From Runella defluvii (GTDB taxonomy: Bacteria > Bacteroidota > Bacteroidia > Cytophagales > Spirosomataceae), in contig NZ_JACIBY010000005.1 of assembly GCF_014195535.1 (NCBI RefSeq), forward strand, positions 183,807-247,806: a DNA stretch of 64,000 nt, written 5' to 3'. A program made the translations under genes and the position numbers. Each line of letters starts with the position of its first letter. Within the stretch, counting starts at the first letter, position 1. Shown piece after piece: positions 51,266 through 60,242 of the stretch. The notes beneath the pieces are model-generated. The model searched no databases. It saw only the letters and a list, made by a program, of their open reading frames with translations, and was not told the origin of the DNA.

Positions 51266-51633
51266 CGAAAGATGAATTTAATATACACTACCTACTAAAT
51301 TCACAAAGCTGGTTTGCTTTTAAAACGCGAACCTCTGAAAGATGCGTTTTTAACGCATGACTCCTTTCTCGCAATGATTTAGACGCTTACAGCGTGACAA
51401 ATTAACGTCCGTTATACCCACCCCTACGGGGCTTCATGGGTAGGGAAATTACCTTTTTTCTACCGCACGGGCGGCCTCGCAAGATTACGCCCCGCTGGGG
51501 CTGCCCACGCTGGTTTGTGTTTGGCTAAAAGACTTTATCTCTAACCTCTGGAAGATGCGTTTTTAACGTCTGGCACTTTCCCAAAAACGATTTCAGACCT
51601 TGAAACGTGACAAAAGATAAAAAGCCTATTTCG
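51266..51633. repeat. Palindromic repeat block before second HTH copy
   Basis: No gene. A short unit (51331-51399), the long unit (about 51381-51541) and another short unit (51544-51616) follow each other; the last two are inside copy 2 of the 544-bp duplication. Confidence 0.8.
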
Positions 51634-51924
51634 ATGACAAACAATCCTAACATTACCTCTTTAGAAGATATTTTAGACCTCAAATACGGCCCTTTTGGTA
51701 CTGAGGCACGAGAAAACTGGGAACAACGCTATGAAGCTTTCAAGATTGGGGTATTAATAGAAGAAGCCCGTAAAAGCAAAAATATGACCCAAGCTGAGTT
51801 GGTCGCTAAGATAGGGACTAACAAATCTTACATTTCACGTATTGAGAATGATGCTTCTGATATTCGCCTTTCTACGCTTTTTCGTATCATACATGAGGGA
51901 CTTGGAGCTCATTTAAAATTAAAA
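51381..51924. repeat. 544-bp duplicated segment, copy 2
   Basis: Matches 49542-50085 base for base apart from scattered substitutions. The similarity stops abruptly at 51924/51925, where the sequence becomes a relic of a cysteine desulfurase gene. The duplication therefore has a defined right junction. Confidence 0.88.
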
Positions 51925-51933
51925 CTAGCCTGA
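51634..51933 (+). CDS. Orphan HTH (XRE/HigA-like) antitoxin, copy 2
   Basis: A 99-residue copy of the protein at 49795-50097. I see four substitutions in the shared part (for example GPFGTE for [15 protein letters not shown] for AELAAKIGS). The last residues differ because the duplication ends four codons before the stop: copy 1 ends KLKVEF, copy 2 KLKLA. The HTH is intact, so it may still bind DNA. No toxin partner is adjacent. Confidence 0.83.
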   Translation: MTNNPNITSLEDILDLKYGPFGTEARENWEQRYEAFKIGVLIEEARKSKNMTQAELVAKIGTNKSYISRIENDASDIRLSTLFRIIHEGLGAHLKLKLA

Positions 51934-52070
51934 TTAAACCGCCCCAAACTAAATCGAATACACGAAAACGCCTCGGTTTCGGTCATCCCTAAGGCCATCA
52001 ATACGTGCGAAGGTTCAATCGACGCCGAAGTACAAGCTGACCCGATTGTTTCCAAGACACGTGGGTCGAT
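51925..52070 (-). pseudogene. Relic of a cysteine desulfurase (IscS/NifS) C-terminus
   Basis: On the minus strand an open frame of about 48 codons reads [20 protein letters not shown], then [15 protein letters not shown] and CIRFSLGRF. This is the signature C-terminal part of IscS/NifS-type cysteine desulfurases, including the active Cys loop SACTSAS and the RFSLGRF motif. An in-frame TGA lies just upstream (52071-52073) and the rest of the gene is missing. The 3' side is cut off by the duplicated HTH segment at 51924. It is a fragment of about 11 percent of a normal gene and not functional. Confidence 0.85.
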
Positions 52071-52087
52071 TCAAGTAGTAGCGTTTC

Positions 52088-53854
52088 TTACTTCATCAAC
52101 ATCACAACACCCGTAAAAGTGTAGGGATTCAGTTCGGGGTCGGTAAACTCAATCGTGATTCGGTAAGGAAACGTACCTACGCCTAGCAACTGCCCCAAGT
52201 ACTTCCCATCCCACCCATACGCAGGCTGAGAAATGGGAACATTGGCTTGATGAAATATAACTTCCCCCCAACGACTATAAATCGTCATTTCTTTGATTTG
52301 TTTGACGCAATCGCCCGCTTGCAAAAAAAACACGTCGTTTTGTTGGTCATCGTTGGGTGAAAAAACATCTGGCGTATAAACCCCACACTGAATAATTTTG
52401 ACGCGTGCCTCGGCTACCTTCTGGCAAGTTTTATCCGCATTCGTGACCGTCAATTTGTATTTTGTGGTCATTTCTGGATAAGCCCACGTTACGGCACAAG
52501 TGGCACACGACAGCCCTCGTTCGGGTTCCCAGCGGTACGTGTAATTGGCATTGGCAAAGGTCGAAACCAGCGTCGCGCGTAGCTGTGCGCTATCTCCTTC
52601 CGCAACTGCTACTTCGGTGGGTTGTACCGAAAGTTCTATTTTGTCCACCACCAACGTCGTCGTAACAATGCTGTCGCAAAGCGAAGGGCGCGAGATGGTG
52701 GTGGTATATGTTCCTGCCGTTGTGTATGCAACTGTACCAACGGTCAGCGTTTGGCCTTCACAAATCGTTACTTTTTGAGAATGGCGGGCCAAGGGTTTGA
52801 CCGTAAGATTGAGCGTGACTGTGCTATCGCAACTTTCCCCACGGTCGATTTTTGTAACGTACTTTCCTGATGTTCGGTAAGCCGTGGTTCCTACGGTGAA
52901 GCTTTCTCCTTCACAAATGGTTTTGGTAATGGTTGTATCCGCTTTTTGGTATTTGACGGTATAATCCAACTGCAACTCACAAGACTCATCCAAGCTCGAC
53001 GGCGCTACTACTTTTACAAAATACTTATCCCCTATTTTGGGTTTTATTCTAATGCTTGTGGTCGTTTCTCCCGTATTCCATTTGTAGGAAGCAAAACCAT
53101 CGGGAGCGACCAAAGTCAAATAACCACTAGCATCTGGGCAAATTGAACTAGACTTAATTTCGGCCTTCAAACACTGCGCATCAAAATACGCATAGCCGTA
53201 GTGCCCTCGTTGTGTACACCCGTGGGCTGTTACCTCAACCGTCAGTTGCCGCCCTATGTAGTTACGAAGGTCAATCGCGCCCGTTGTCCAAGGTCGGTAT
53301 TCTACCGTGGTGCTCTGCGCTTTAAATCCCGCAACTACCCCTGCTCTAGTTAGCTGCACATCGTAATAACTACACCCAATCGGCGTTTTATTTTCATCAT
53401 AAATCAGTAAACTAAAGCCAGGTTTTTGGTGGGACTGATGGGTATCATTTTGGTCTTTGTTGAGTACAACGGCAAATTTGTACTGGAAGAGGGTGTTATC
53501 GGGCGAAACAATGAACGTGGTTTTAATTCGGTCAAATTTCGACCCACGGTTAGCGGTTCCGTTACCAATACGAATCGAATACTGGCTTCCTGGCGCCACC
53601 ATCGGCAACGCTTCACGTGTGACGTTGGGGTCATTGCCATCGCTTCGTTTGGTAATCAGGTGGCCATTGTCGTACGTACCCGCGACTTCATTTAGATAAA
53701 TAAGCTGAACTCCCGCAAGGCCAATGCTTCCGTTGGTCAACGTCCAGCCTTGGGTTGTTCCTGTTTCAAAACCGATGTTTCCACAATCTACCTGAGCGTA
53801 ACTCCACAACCAACTCCCCCACCAAAACCCTAATATCCATAGAATTTTCCTCAT
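52088..53854 (-). CDS. Surface protein with T9SS type B (gliding-type) sorting domain
   Basis: A 588-residue exported protein with signal peptide about 1-20 (WGSWLWSYAQ). Residues 22-225 resemble a galactose-binding/LamG-like sandwich with paired Cys, followed by Ig-like repeats (KWNTGETTTSIRI; twin units ICEGESFTVGTTAY and ICEGQTLTVGTVAY). A final domain CGVYTPDVFSPNDDQQNDVF ... GTFPYRITIEF is the gliding motility-associated (T9SS type B) sorting domain. It is expected on the cell surface or secreted. Function unknown. Confidence 0.88.
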   Translation of the reverse strand: MRKILWILGFWWGSWLWSYAQVDCGNIGFETGTTQGWTLTNGSIGLAGVQLIYLNEVAGTYDNGHLITKRSDGNDPNVTREALPMVAPGSQYSIRIGNGTANRGSKFDRIKTTFIVSPDNTLFQYKFAVVLNKDQNDTHQSHQKPGFSLLIYDENKTPIGCSYYDVQLTRAGVVAGFKAQSTTVEYRPWTTGAIDLRNYIGRQLTVEVTAHGCTQRGHYGYAYFDAQCLKAEIKSSSICPDASGYLTLVAPDGFASYKWNTGETTTSIRIKPKIGDKYFVKVVAPSSLDESCELQLDYTVKYQKADTTITKTICEGESFTVGTTAYRTSGKYVTKIDRGESCDSTVTLNLTVKPLARHSQKVTICEGQTLTVGTVAYTTAGTYTTTISRPSLCDSIVTTTLVVDKIELSVQPTEVAVAEGDSAQLRATLVSTFANANYTYRWEPERGLSCATCAVTWAYPEMTTKYKLTVTNADKTCQKVAEARVKIIQCGVYTPDVFSPNDDQQNDVFFLQAGDCVKQIKEMTIYSRWGEVIFHQANVPISQPAYGWDGKYLGQLLGVGTFPYRITIEFTDPELNPYTFTGVVMLMK

Positions 53855-53923
53855 TGCCGTCGTTTTTTGAGTGCCTTAATCACCTATACGCACATCCCAA
53901 AACGACTGTTGCACGTGAAGGCA

Positions 53924-54253
53924 TTACCACTTCTTAAAGATAAAGAATACCGCAAGTATAATCAAGGCAAAACCCACAAGATAATTCCAGCGCAGTTCTT
54001 CTTTGAGGTAAAAAACGGCGAATCCAACAAAGACTGCCAAACTGACAACTTCTTGGATGGTTTTGAGCTCAAAGGCATTGAATTCGTACGAGCCTATTCG
54101 GTTGGCGGGAACGGCGATACAATACTCAAAAAATGCAATTAACCAGCTAATAACGATCACCTTCCACAAGTCGGTATCTTTGTATTTGAGGTGCCAATAC
54201 CAAGCCGTTGTCATAAAAACATTGGAAAGAAGTAGCAAAATAACAGTGCGCAT
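53924..54253 (-). CDS. DUF486 small membrane protein (DMT superfamily)
   Basis: A 109-residue protein with four membrane segments, MRTVILLLLSNVFMTTAWYWHLK at the start and a PANRIGSYEFNAFELKTIQEV loop characteristic of DUF486. The ATG at 54253 gives the usual family length; the frame continues upstream to 54274. Related to the drug/metabolite transporter superfamily; substrate unknown. Confidence 0.9.
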   Translation of the reverse strand: MRTVILLLLSNVFMTTAWYWHLKYKDTDLWKVIVISWLIAFFEYCIAVPANRIGSYEFNAFELKTIQEVVSLAVFVGFAVFYLKEELRWNYLVGFALIILAVFFIFKKW

Positions 54254-54297
54254 ATACGTGATGTTTAAAAACACAAAGATAGAATTTTACACAAAAA

Positions 54298-54328
54298 AGC
54301 ATCGGCCAGTTATTCACCGACCGATGCT
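54298..54328 (-). terminator. Terminator of nagB gene
   Basis: Stem AGCATCGG (54298-54305) against CCGATGCT (54321-54328), with a run of A on the plus strand before it, i.e. a U-run in the minus-strand transcript. It lies 35 bases after the nagB-lmbE stop. Confidence 0.7.
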
Positions 54329-54362
54329 TAAAAATTATTGATTTGGAAACCTATATGCTAGT

Positions 54363-56321
54363 TTAGAAATGCCAACGAACAAAGGCTTCCATCGCCTCAT
54401 ATTCGGCCAAGCCAAGTTGGTCGTAGAGTTTGGCGGTTCCGCTGTTGCGTTCTTCGGCACGTTGCCAAAACTCGCGCGAATCTTCTCCTTGAAACACCAC
54501 CCCGTCTTTTTGTGATTGGTGTTTAAAGATACCCATCCGCTTTTTCACCACTTGGTCGGGGCTCATTGGCACCGCCATTTCGATTTCGTGAATATCCCAC
54601 TCCGCCCAAGCGCCACGGTACAACCACACCCAGCAATCTTTCATGAAGTTTTTGTGTTTCAATTGTCCCAACGCCGCTTCAATGGCATCCCAGCACACTT
54701 TGTGGGTTCCGTGAGGGTCGGCAAAGTCGCCCGCTGCGTAGATTTGGTGTGGTTTGATTTCCTCAATCAAATCGGCAATGATTTTAACATCCTCTGGGCC
54801 AATTGGCTTTTTCTGTACCGTACCTGTTTCGTAGAACGGCATGTCGAGGAAATGAAAATGCTCCGTTCCGACAAAACGGCACGTTGCTTTTGCTTCTCCG
54901 CGACGAATGATGCCTTTCACGTAACGTACTTCTGGCGTATCTATTTCGCTGTCTTTTTTCGTTTTCAAAAACGCTTTTGCGTCATCAAAAATCTTCATCG
55001 CTGCGGGGCTTTCGATACCGAATTTCTGGTTGTAATCCACCACAAAGTCGATAAAGCGGAACGCCTCGTCGTCGGCCACGGCAATGTTCCCTGACGTTTG
55101 GTACGCAACGTGCACTTCGTGTCCTTGATCCACCAAGCGCTGGAACGTCCCTCCCATCGAGATGATGTCATCGTCGGGGTGCGGGCTGAAAAGAATCACA
55201 CGTTTTTTGGCAGGATGCGCGCGCTCAGGACGGTGCGTATCATCGGCGTTTGGTTTACCTCCAGGCCATCCTGTGATGGTATGTTGTAACTGATTGAAAA
55301 CGTTGATATTAATATCGTATGCCGAACCGTGGGCAGCCAACATATCACTCATACCATTGTCATTGTAATCTTTAGTAGTGAGTTTCAAAATTGGTTTTTG
55401 AAGAGTCAACGAAAGATGCGTTACCGCTTTCTTAATCATTGAGTTGTCCCATTCAACAGTATCTACCAACCACGGTGATTTCACTCGGGTCAATTCTGAA
55501 GCCGCCCGCGTATCTACAAAAAACGCCACGTTAGGGTGTGCTTGCAAGTACGACGCAGGCACAAGTTCGCTCACGGGGCCTTCTACCGACGACTTAATCA
55601 TGGGTGCTTTGCGCTCACCCCACGCCAACAACACTACCCGTTTGGCATTCATGATGGACGAAACCCCCATCGTAATCGCTTTTTTCGGTACGTGGTGCAG
55701 CCCTCCAAACTCCATGGCCGCAGCAGCGCGGGTAGAGTGGTCGAGCGTCATCAAACGAGTACGTGAGTTAATCAACGACCCTGGTTCGTTAAAACCAATG
55801 TGGCCGTTTCCTCCAATTCCAAGAAGTTGGAAGTCGATCCCCCCCATTGCGTTCATTTTGTTGTCATAACGCTGGGCAAAATCAGCGATAAGCGCCGAAG
55901 GTACCGTTCCGTCGGGAATAAAATAATTTTCCTTTGGAATGTCCACGTGGTCAAACAATTGCTCGCGCATAAAACGCACGTAGCTATGAATCGAATCGGG
56001 CTGCATGGGGTAGTACTCATCCAAATTGAACGACACTACGTTTTTGAAACTCAATCCTTCTTCACGGTGCATTTTGATGAGTTCGGCATACACCGTTTTA
56101 GGTGACGACCCCGTCGCCAAGCCTAACACACAATTTTTGCCTTCCTTCTGCTTGGCCCGAATCAAATCAGCGATTTCTTGCGCCACGGCGCGCGAAGCAT
56201 CTTTGGCATCGGCGTAAATCTGAGTCGGAATTTTTTCGTAGGTGATAGCCTGACCTACCATACCGTTTGACAAATTGCTGTCAGCGGCTTGTGCTTGAAT
56301 CATTAAAGGTTCGGTAATCAT
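54363..56321 (-). CDS. nagB: Glucosamine-6-phosphate deaminase fused to PIG-L/LmbE deacetylase
   Basis: A 652-residue cytoplasmic protein (ATG at 56321; a TTG at 56330 is less likely). Residues about 30-290 are NagB: GLATGSSP, FNLDEYYPM (Asp base), GIGGNGHIGFNEPG. From about 375 a LmbE/PIG-L domain follows with the zinc motif SPHPDDDIISMGG and a later GDFADPHGTHK. NagB converts glucosamine-6-P to fructose-6-P and ammonia; LmbE domains de-N-acetylate amino sugars. The fusion suggests a protein that deacetylates and deaminates an amino-sugar phosphate in sequence. It is a recurring Bacteroidota architecture about 380 residues longer than E. coli NagB. Confidence 0.92.
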   Translation of the reverse strand: MITEPLMIQAQAADSNLSNGMVGQAITYEKIPTQIYADAKDASRAVAQEIADLIRAKQKEGKNCVLGLATGSSPKTVYAELIKMHREEGLSFKNVVSFNLDEYYPMQPDSIHSYVRFMREQLFDHVDIPKENYFIPDGTVPSALIADFAQRYDNKMNAMGGIDFQLLGIGGNGHIGFNEPGSLINSRTRLMTLDHSTRAAAAMEFGGLHHVPKKAITMGVSSIMNAKRVVLLAWGERKAPMIKSSVEGPVSELVPASYLQAHPNVAFFVDTRAASELTRVKSPWLVDTVEWDNSMIKKAVTHLSLTLQKPILKLTTKDYNDNGMSDMLAAHGSAYDININVFNQLQHTITGWPGGKPNADDTHRPERAHPAKKRVILFSPHPDDDIISMGGTFQRLVDQGHEVHVAYQTSGNIAVADDEAFRFIDFVVDYNQKFGIESPAAMKIFDDAKAFLKTKKDSEIDTPEVRYVKGIIRRGEAKATCRFVGTEHFHFLDMPFYETGTVQKKPIGPEDVKIIADLIEEIKPHQIYAAGDFADPHGTHKVCWDAIEAALGQLKHKNFMKDCWVWLYRGAWAEWDIHEIEMAVPMSPDQVVKKRMGIFKHQSQKDGVVFQGEDSREFWQRAEERNSGTAKLYDQLGLAEYEAMEAFVRWHF

Positions 56322-56402
56322 GTTTGTCAAAAGAAGGAGTAGTTTACAGCGACAAAGGTATCTATTTGTAAGATAATAAGCGACTTAAATTAATAAAAAA
56401 AT

Positions 56403-57152
56403 TTAATAATTGTCTTTTTTATCATTCACAGCTTCTACTACTGACCTGATTTTGAGGGCATCACTGTAAATAATCTCGTACTCGTCGGTGGGCAACACGG
56501 AAGCCATGCTCACTCCTTCCTTCTGATAAATCATTTGGCCTTTTCGAGCGGCCTTGCCCGTTAGGTGGAGTGCTTGCACGCCTGTTTGCGCCAATCGCAC
56601 GGCATTCATAACATTTACTCCACTTCCTGCCATTAAGTCTATTCGTCCTGCGGCTTTTTTGGCTAATTGGGTCAATAACTCCGCGCCGTCCAAAGCCGAA
56701 TTTTCTTGTCCCGACGTCAAAATGCGCACTGCCCCCGTCCGAATAACCGCCTCTAATGCCTCAAATGGCTCTTGGGCCACGTCAAAAGCACGGTGAAAAG
56801 TTACTTGTAAAGGTTTTGCCAATGCGACCAATTCGGCCGTACGTACTTCATCCACTTCGCCCGTTGGTAAAAGCAACCCAAATACGACACCATCTGCCCC
56901 CAATTCTTTGGCCAATTCGATGTCTTGTTTCATCACCAAAAACTCTTCGTCATCGTAACAGAAATCCCCTCCTCTGGGACGAATCATGACGTATAGTTGA
57001 AGCGTTGTTACTTCTCTGGCTCTTTTTATCAACCCATAACTGGGCGTCGTTCCTCCTTCGTACAACCCGCCACATAACTCTATGCGCGTAGCTCCCGCCT
57101 GCTGGGCATTCAAACACGACTCAATCGAAAACGCACAAACTTCTACCTGCAT
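56403..57152 (-). CDS. cutC: CutC family protein
   Basis: A 249-residue TIM-barrel protein with the full CutC pattern: VEVCAFSIESCLNAQQAGATRIELC, YVMIRPRGGDFCY, GADGVVFGLL, VTFHRAFD and ILTSGQENSALDG. Called a copper homeostasis protein by tradition; a direct role in copper handling is disputed, and a role in sugar-phosphate metabolism is possible. It is followed after about 70 bases by nagB-lmbE on the same strand. Confidence 0.93.
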   Translation of the reverse strand: MQVEVCAFSIESCLNAQQAGATRIELCGGLYEGGTTPSYGLIKRAREVTTLQLYVMIRPRGGDFCYDDEEFLVMKQDIELAKELGADGVVFGLLLPTGEVDEVRTAELVALAKPLQVTFHRAFDVAQEPFEALEAVIRTGAVRILTSGQENSALDGAELLTQLAKKAAGRIDLMAGSGVNVMNAVRLAQTGVQALHLTGKAARKGQMIYQKEGVSMASVLPTDEYEIIYSDALKIRSVVEAVNDKKDNY

Positions 57153-57214
57153 TCTTACTTATTTTTGGTTTGTTTTTTATTAATTCATTGGGCTACTAAA
57201 AAAGGCTTACCTCC

Positions 57215-57242
57215 TTGATTAAACCTTTTTTATATACCTTTG
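57215..57242 (+). promoter_or_regulatory. Promoter of DUF1800/DUF1501 operon
   Basis: TTG (57215-57217), a 17-base spacer and TACCTTTG (57235-57242) give a close match to the consensus, about 50 bases before the ATG. Confidence 0.6.
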
Positions 57243-57290
57243 TCTAACTTAAAATGCTACCAGCAAAGTACCCTCTAATCACTATCTACT

Positions 57291-58667
57291 ATGCCAGTGT
57301 GGGATGTTTCTAACGCCAAACACCTGCTGTCTCGCTGCCTGTTTGGTTATTCTCGCAAAGACCTCGACAAAGCGTTATCATATACAACGCTCAACGACTT
57401 TGTTGAGAAGGAATTATTGGCCGACCGACCGCTTCCTTCATCTCCAGGAGACTGGGTAACGGAAACGCCTGTCAATAACTCGCTCGAAGGCGACCGCTAC
57501 CGCGCCATGACGTACTGGTGGTACGACCTCATGCTATCTGAAGGCACAAATATGCGAGAAAAAATGACACTTTTCTGGCATAATCACTTCGTTTCGGCGC
57601 GAGACAAAGTCAACTACCCGCAGCATTTGTACATTCAAAACAACTTATTTCGGCGTTCGGCTTGGGGCAATTTTAGGCAATTAACCAAAGACGTTTCCAT
57701 CGACCCTGCCATGTTGATTTATTTGGATGGTCGCTTGAGCAATGGCAGCACTCCCAACGAAAACTACGCCCGCGAAATCATGGAGCTGTTTACGCTTGGC
57801 GTTGGGAATTATACCGAAAACGACATCAAACAAGCTGCGCTTGCTTTTACGGGTTGGCAAGTAAACGGGCTCAATGCCGTATTTACCCAAAACCGTTTTG
57901 CCAATACCAATAAAACAATTTTTGGAAAAACGGGCAACTACAAACACGGCGATGTGGTGGACTTGATTCTCGAAAAACCCGAAGCGGCCGAGTTCGTTTG
58001 TCGCAAGTTGTTCAAAGAATTTGTGTTTTATAAACCCAACGAGGCTTTTGTTAAACAAATGGCGGAAGTGTTTCGTAAAAACAATTACGAAATACGCCCC
58101 GTATTAAAGTTCATGCTCACTTCCGACGAGTTTTTTAATCCTCAATACCGAGGTGCCAAAATTAAAAACCCCATGGAAGTCACCATTGGCACACTCAAAG
58201 CCTTTGACTTGACCAGTGAGCAAGTGAATACGACCAACGATTGGCCTTACATCTATACGCAAACGCAAGCACTTCAACAGCAACTTTTTTACCCCCCAGA
58301 TGTACAAGGATGGGTGGGACAGCGCGACTGGATTAGCTCAACCACTTTTGTCACCCGAGGCAGCCTTTCTGATTATATCGTCAACACCATGGGGAATGCC
58401 AAAGCTACCCAATTTAAACAAATTAATACGCCTGTTTCCTACGCCCGTACGTTCAAAACGTCGGAAGATGCAACCAAATTGGTGGATGATATAGTAGGGC
58501 TCTTTTTGCAGTTTCCCATAAGTGCGGCAAAAAAACAGTCGCTGCTCTCGACCCTACTGGGCAGTACGATTCTCGCCAACTGGTCCACTAGCACCCCTGG
58601 CGCCGAAAACCAAATCAAAGCGTTGCTCAAGGCGATTATGCGCTTGCCAGAATTTCAATTTGCGTAA
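57291..58667 (+). CDS. DUF1800 protein
   Basis: A 458-residue protein matching DUF1800: LLSRCLFGYSRKDLDKAL at the start, MTLFWHNHFVS, NENYAREIMELFTLGVGNYTENDI and FYPPDVQGWVG. No signal peptide is seen. DUF1800 genes are nearly always followed by DUF1501 genes, as here with a 24-base gap; the pair's function is unknown. Confidence 0.93.
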   Translation: MPVWDVSNAKHLLSRCLFGYSRKDLDKALSYTTLNDFVEKELLADRPLPSSPGDWVTETPVNNSLEGDRYRAMTYWWYDLMLSEGTNMREKMTLFWHNHFVSARDKVNYPQHLYIQNNLFRRSAWGNFRQLTKDVSIDPAMLIYLDGRLSNGSTPNENYAREIMELFTLGVGNYTENDIKQAALAFTGWQVNGLNAVFTQNRFANTNKTIFGKTGNYKHGDVVDLILEKPEAAEFVCRKLFKEFVFYKPNEAFVKQMAEVFRKNNYEIRPVLKFMLTSDEFFNPQYRGAKIKNPMEVTIGTLKAFDLTSEQVNTTNDWPYIYTQTQALQQQLFYPPDVQGWVGQRDWISSTTFVTRGSLSDYIVNTMGNAKATQFKQINTPVSYARTFKTSEDATKLVDDIVGLFLQFPISAAKKQSLLSTLLGSTILANWSTSTPGAENQIKALLKAIMRLPEFQFA

Positions 58668-58691
58668 CCCCTTCAATCCTGAAAACAACTT

Positions 58692-60242
58692 ATGAATCGG
58701 AAAGAATTCTTACAGCAATTAAGCTTTTTGTCGGGTGGGGTCGCTTTTGGAATGGGCGGAATGTCCGTCAAAGCTTTTGCCCATAATCCGTTTGCCATCG
58801 ACATGGAAGCAACCAACGGAAAAATCTTGGTTTTAGTCCAACTCGCAGGTGGAAACGATGGCTTGAATACCGTCGTTCCTTACGAAAACCCGTTGTATTA
58901 TAACAAGCGCGCCAACATTGCCATCAAAAAGGAAGACGTGTTGCCCCTCACAAGTCAGATGGGGCTCAACCCTGCAATGGCGGCTTTCAAAGACTTATAC
59001 GACAAAGGCAAGCTGACCCTCGTTCAAAATGTAGGTTATGCCAACCCCAACCGTTCACACTTTCGTTCTACTGATATTTGGTTGACAGGCTCTGATGCGG
59101 CTGAGTTTTGGGACGAAGGCTGGATTGGGCGCTACCTCACCAAACTTTACCCAGGATTTCCCCTGCAAATTCCCGAAGAACCCATGGCCATTCAGCTTGG
59201 TTCGGTAGAGTCGTTGTTGATTCAAACAGATTTAGGTTCAACGGGTGTGGTGTTTAGCAACCCGACCAATTTTTATAACTTAGTCTCAGGAACCACCATC
59301 GATAACGAGCCTGTTCCTGAGACACTTGCGGGCGACGAGCTCCGTTTTATGCGGCAAGTAGCTACGCAATCGGTGGCTTACTCGGGCATTATCAAACAAA
59401 AATGGGACAAGTCCCTCAAAAATCTTTACACCTACCCTACGACAAACTTGGCGAGTCAGCTCAAAATTGTGGGCGAGCTTATTGGCGGTGGGCTTCAAAC
59501 TCCTGTCTATCTTACGACGATTGGGGGATTTGATACCCACGCCAACCAAGTAGTGGCCAATGCCACCAACACTGGTACACACGCCAACCTGCTCCGAACC
59601 GTGGCCGACGCCGTGGCTGCTTTCCAAAAAGACTTGGAAAAACGCGGCTTGGCCGACAAAGTAGTGGTCATGACGTTTTCGGAGTTTGGCCGACGGGTGT
59701 CGCAAAATGGCACCATGGGTACCGACCACGGCTCGGCGGCTCCGCTATTTGTAATTGGGTCAGGCGTTCGCGGGGGGGTATTGGGTAAAAACCCCGCATT
59801 AGGTGACCTCGACGGCAACGGCGACATCAAGTTTGAGTACGATTTTCGGCAACTTTACGCCAGTATTTTGCAAGACCACCTCGGCGTCGAAACAAACACA
59901 GTACAAGGCATTATGGGAGGAAAGACTTTTTCAACGCTTCCTATTTTCCGCCAATCAACGAGTGGATACGTGGCGACCAACCAAGAATTTACGTTTGACC
60001 AAAGCGGAGCCAACCCATTCACAACCTACACCACCCTTTTGTACTCACTCAAAAAAGACATGTACGTCAAAATCAGCCTATACGACATGATGGGGCGTGA
60101 AGTAGGCACCATCAAAGAAGGCAACATGGCCGCAGGAGTTTATTCAGCCATTGTTGAAGGAAGTTACTGGATGCCAGGCCCTTATTTGTGTGCAATGAGA
60201 TGCGACGCAGGACAAAAAGTGATTCGCATTTTAAAAGCATAA
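58692..60242 (+). CDS. DUF1501 protein with T9SS-like C-terminal tail
   Basis: A 516-residue protein. It starts NRKEFLQQLSFLSGGVAFGMGG, a Tat-like leader with Arg-Lys in place of twin Arg. The DUF1501 core (VQLAGGNDGLNTVVPY, SHFRSTDIW, FSEFGRRVSQNG, DHGSAAPLF) belongs to the alkaline-phosphatase/sulfatase-like fold. The last 75 residues (NPFTTYTTLLYSLKKD, ISLYDMMGREVGTI, KVIRILKA) resemble a T9SS type A sorting domain, which would place the protein on the surface. Second gene of the pair with DUF1800. Confidence 0.93.
   Translation: MNRKEFLQQLSFLSGGVAFGMGGMSVKAFAHNPFAIDMEATNGKILVLVQLAGGNDGLNTVVPYENPLYYNKRANIAIKKEDVLPLTSQMGLNPAMAAFKDLYDKGKLTLVQNVGYANPNRSHFRSTDIWLTGSDAAEFWDEGWIGRYLTKLYPGFPLQIPEEPMAIQLGSVESLLIQTDLGSTGVVFSNPTNFYNLVSGTTIDNEPVPETLAGDELRFMRQVATQSVAYSGIIKQKWDKSLKNLYTYPTTNLASQLKIVGELIGGGLQTPVYLTTIGGFDTHANQVVANATNTGTHANLLRTVADAVAAFQKDLEKRGLADKVVVMTFSEFGRRVSQNGTMGTDHGSAAPLFVIGSGVRGGVLGKNPALGDLDGNGDIKFEYDFRQLYASILQDHLGVETNTVQGIMGGKTFSTLPIFRQSTSGYVATNQEFTFDQSGANPFTTYTTLLYSLKKDMYVKISLYDMMGREVGTIKEGNMAAGVYSAIVEGSYWMPGPYLCAMRCDAGQKVIRILKA

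Noticed and set aside
48781-51616. CRISPR array
   Set aside because: The repeats are long, degenerate, irregularly spaced and separated by genes; there are no uniform spacers and no cas genes.
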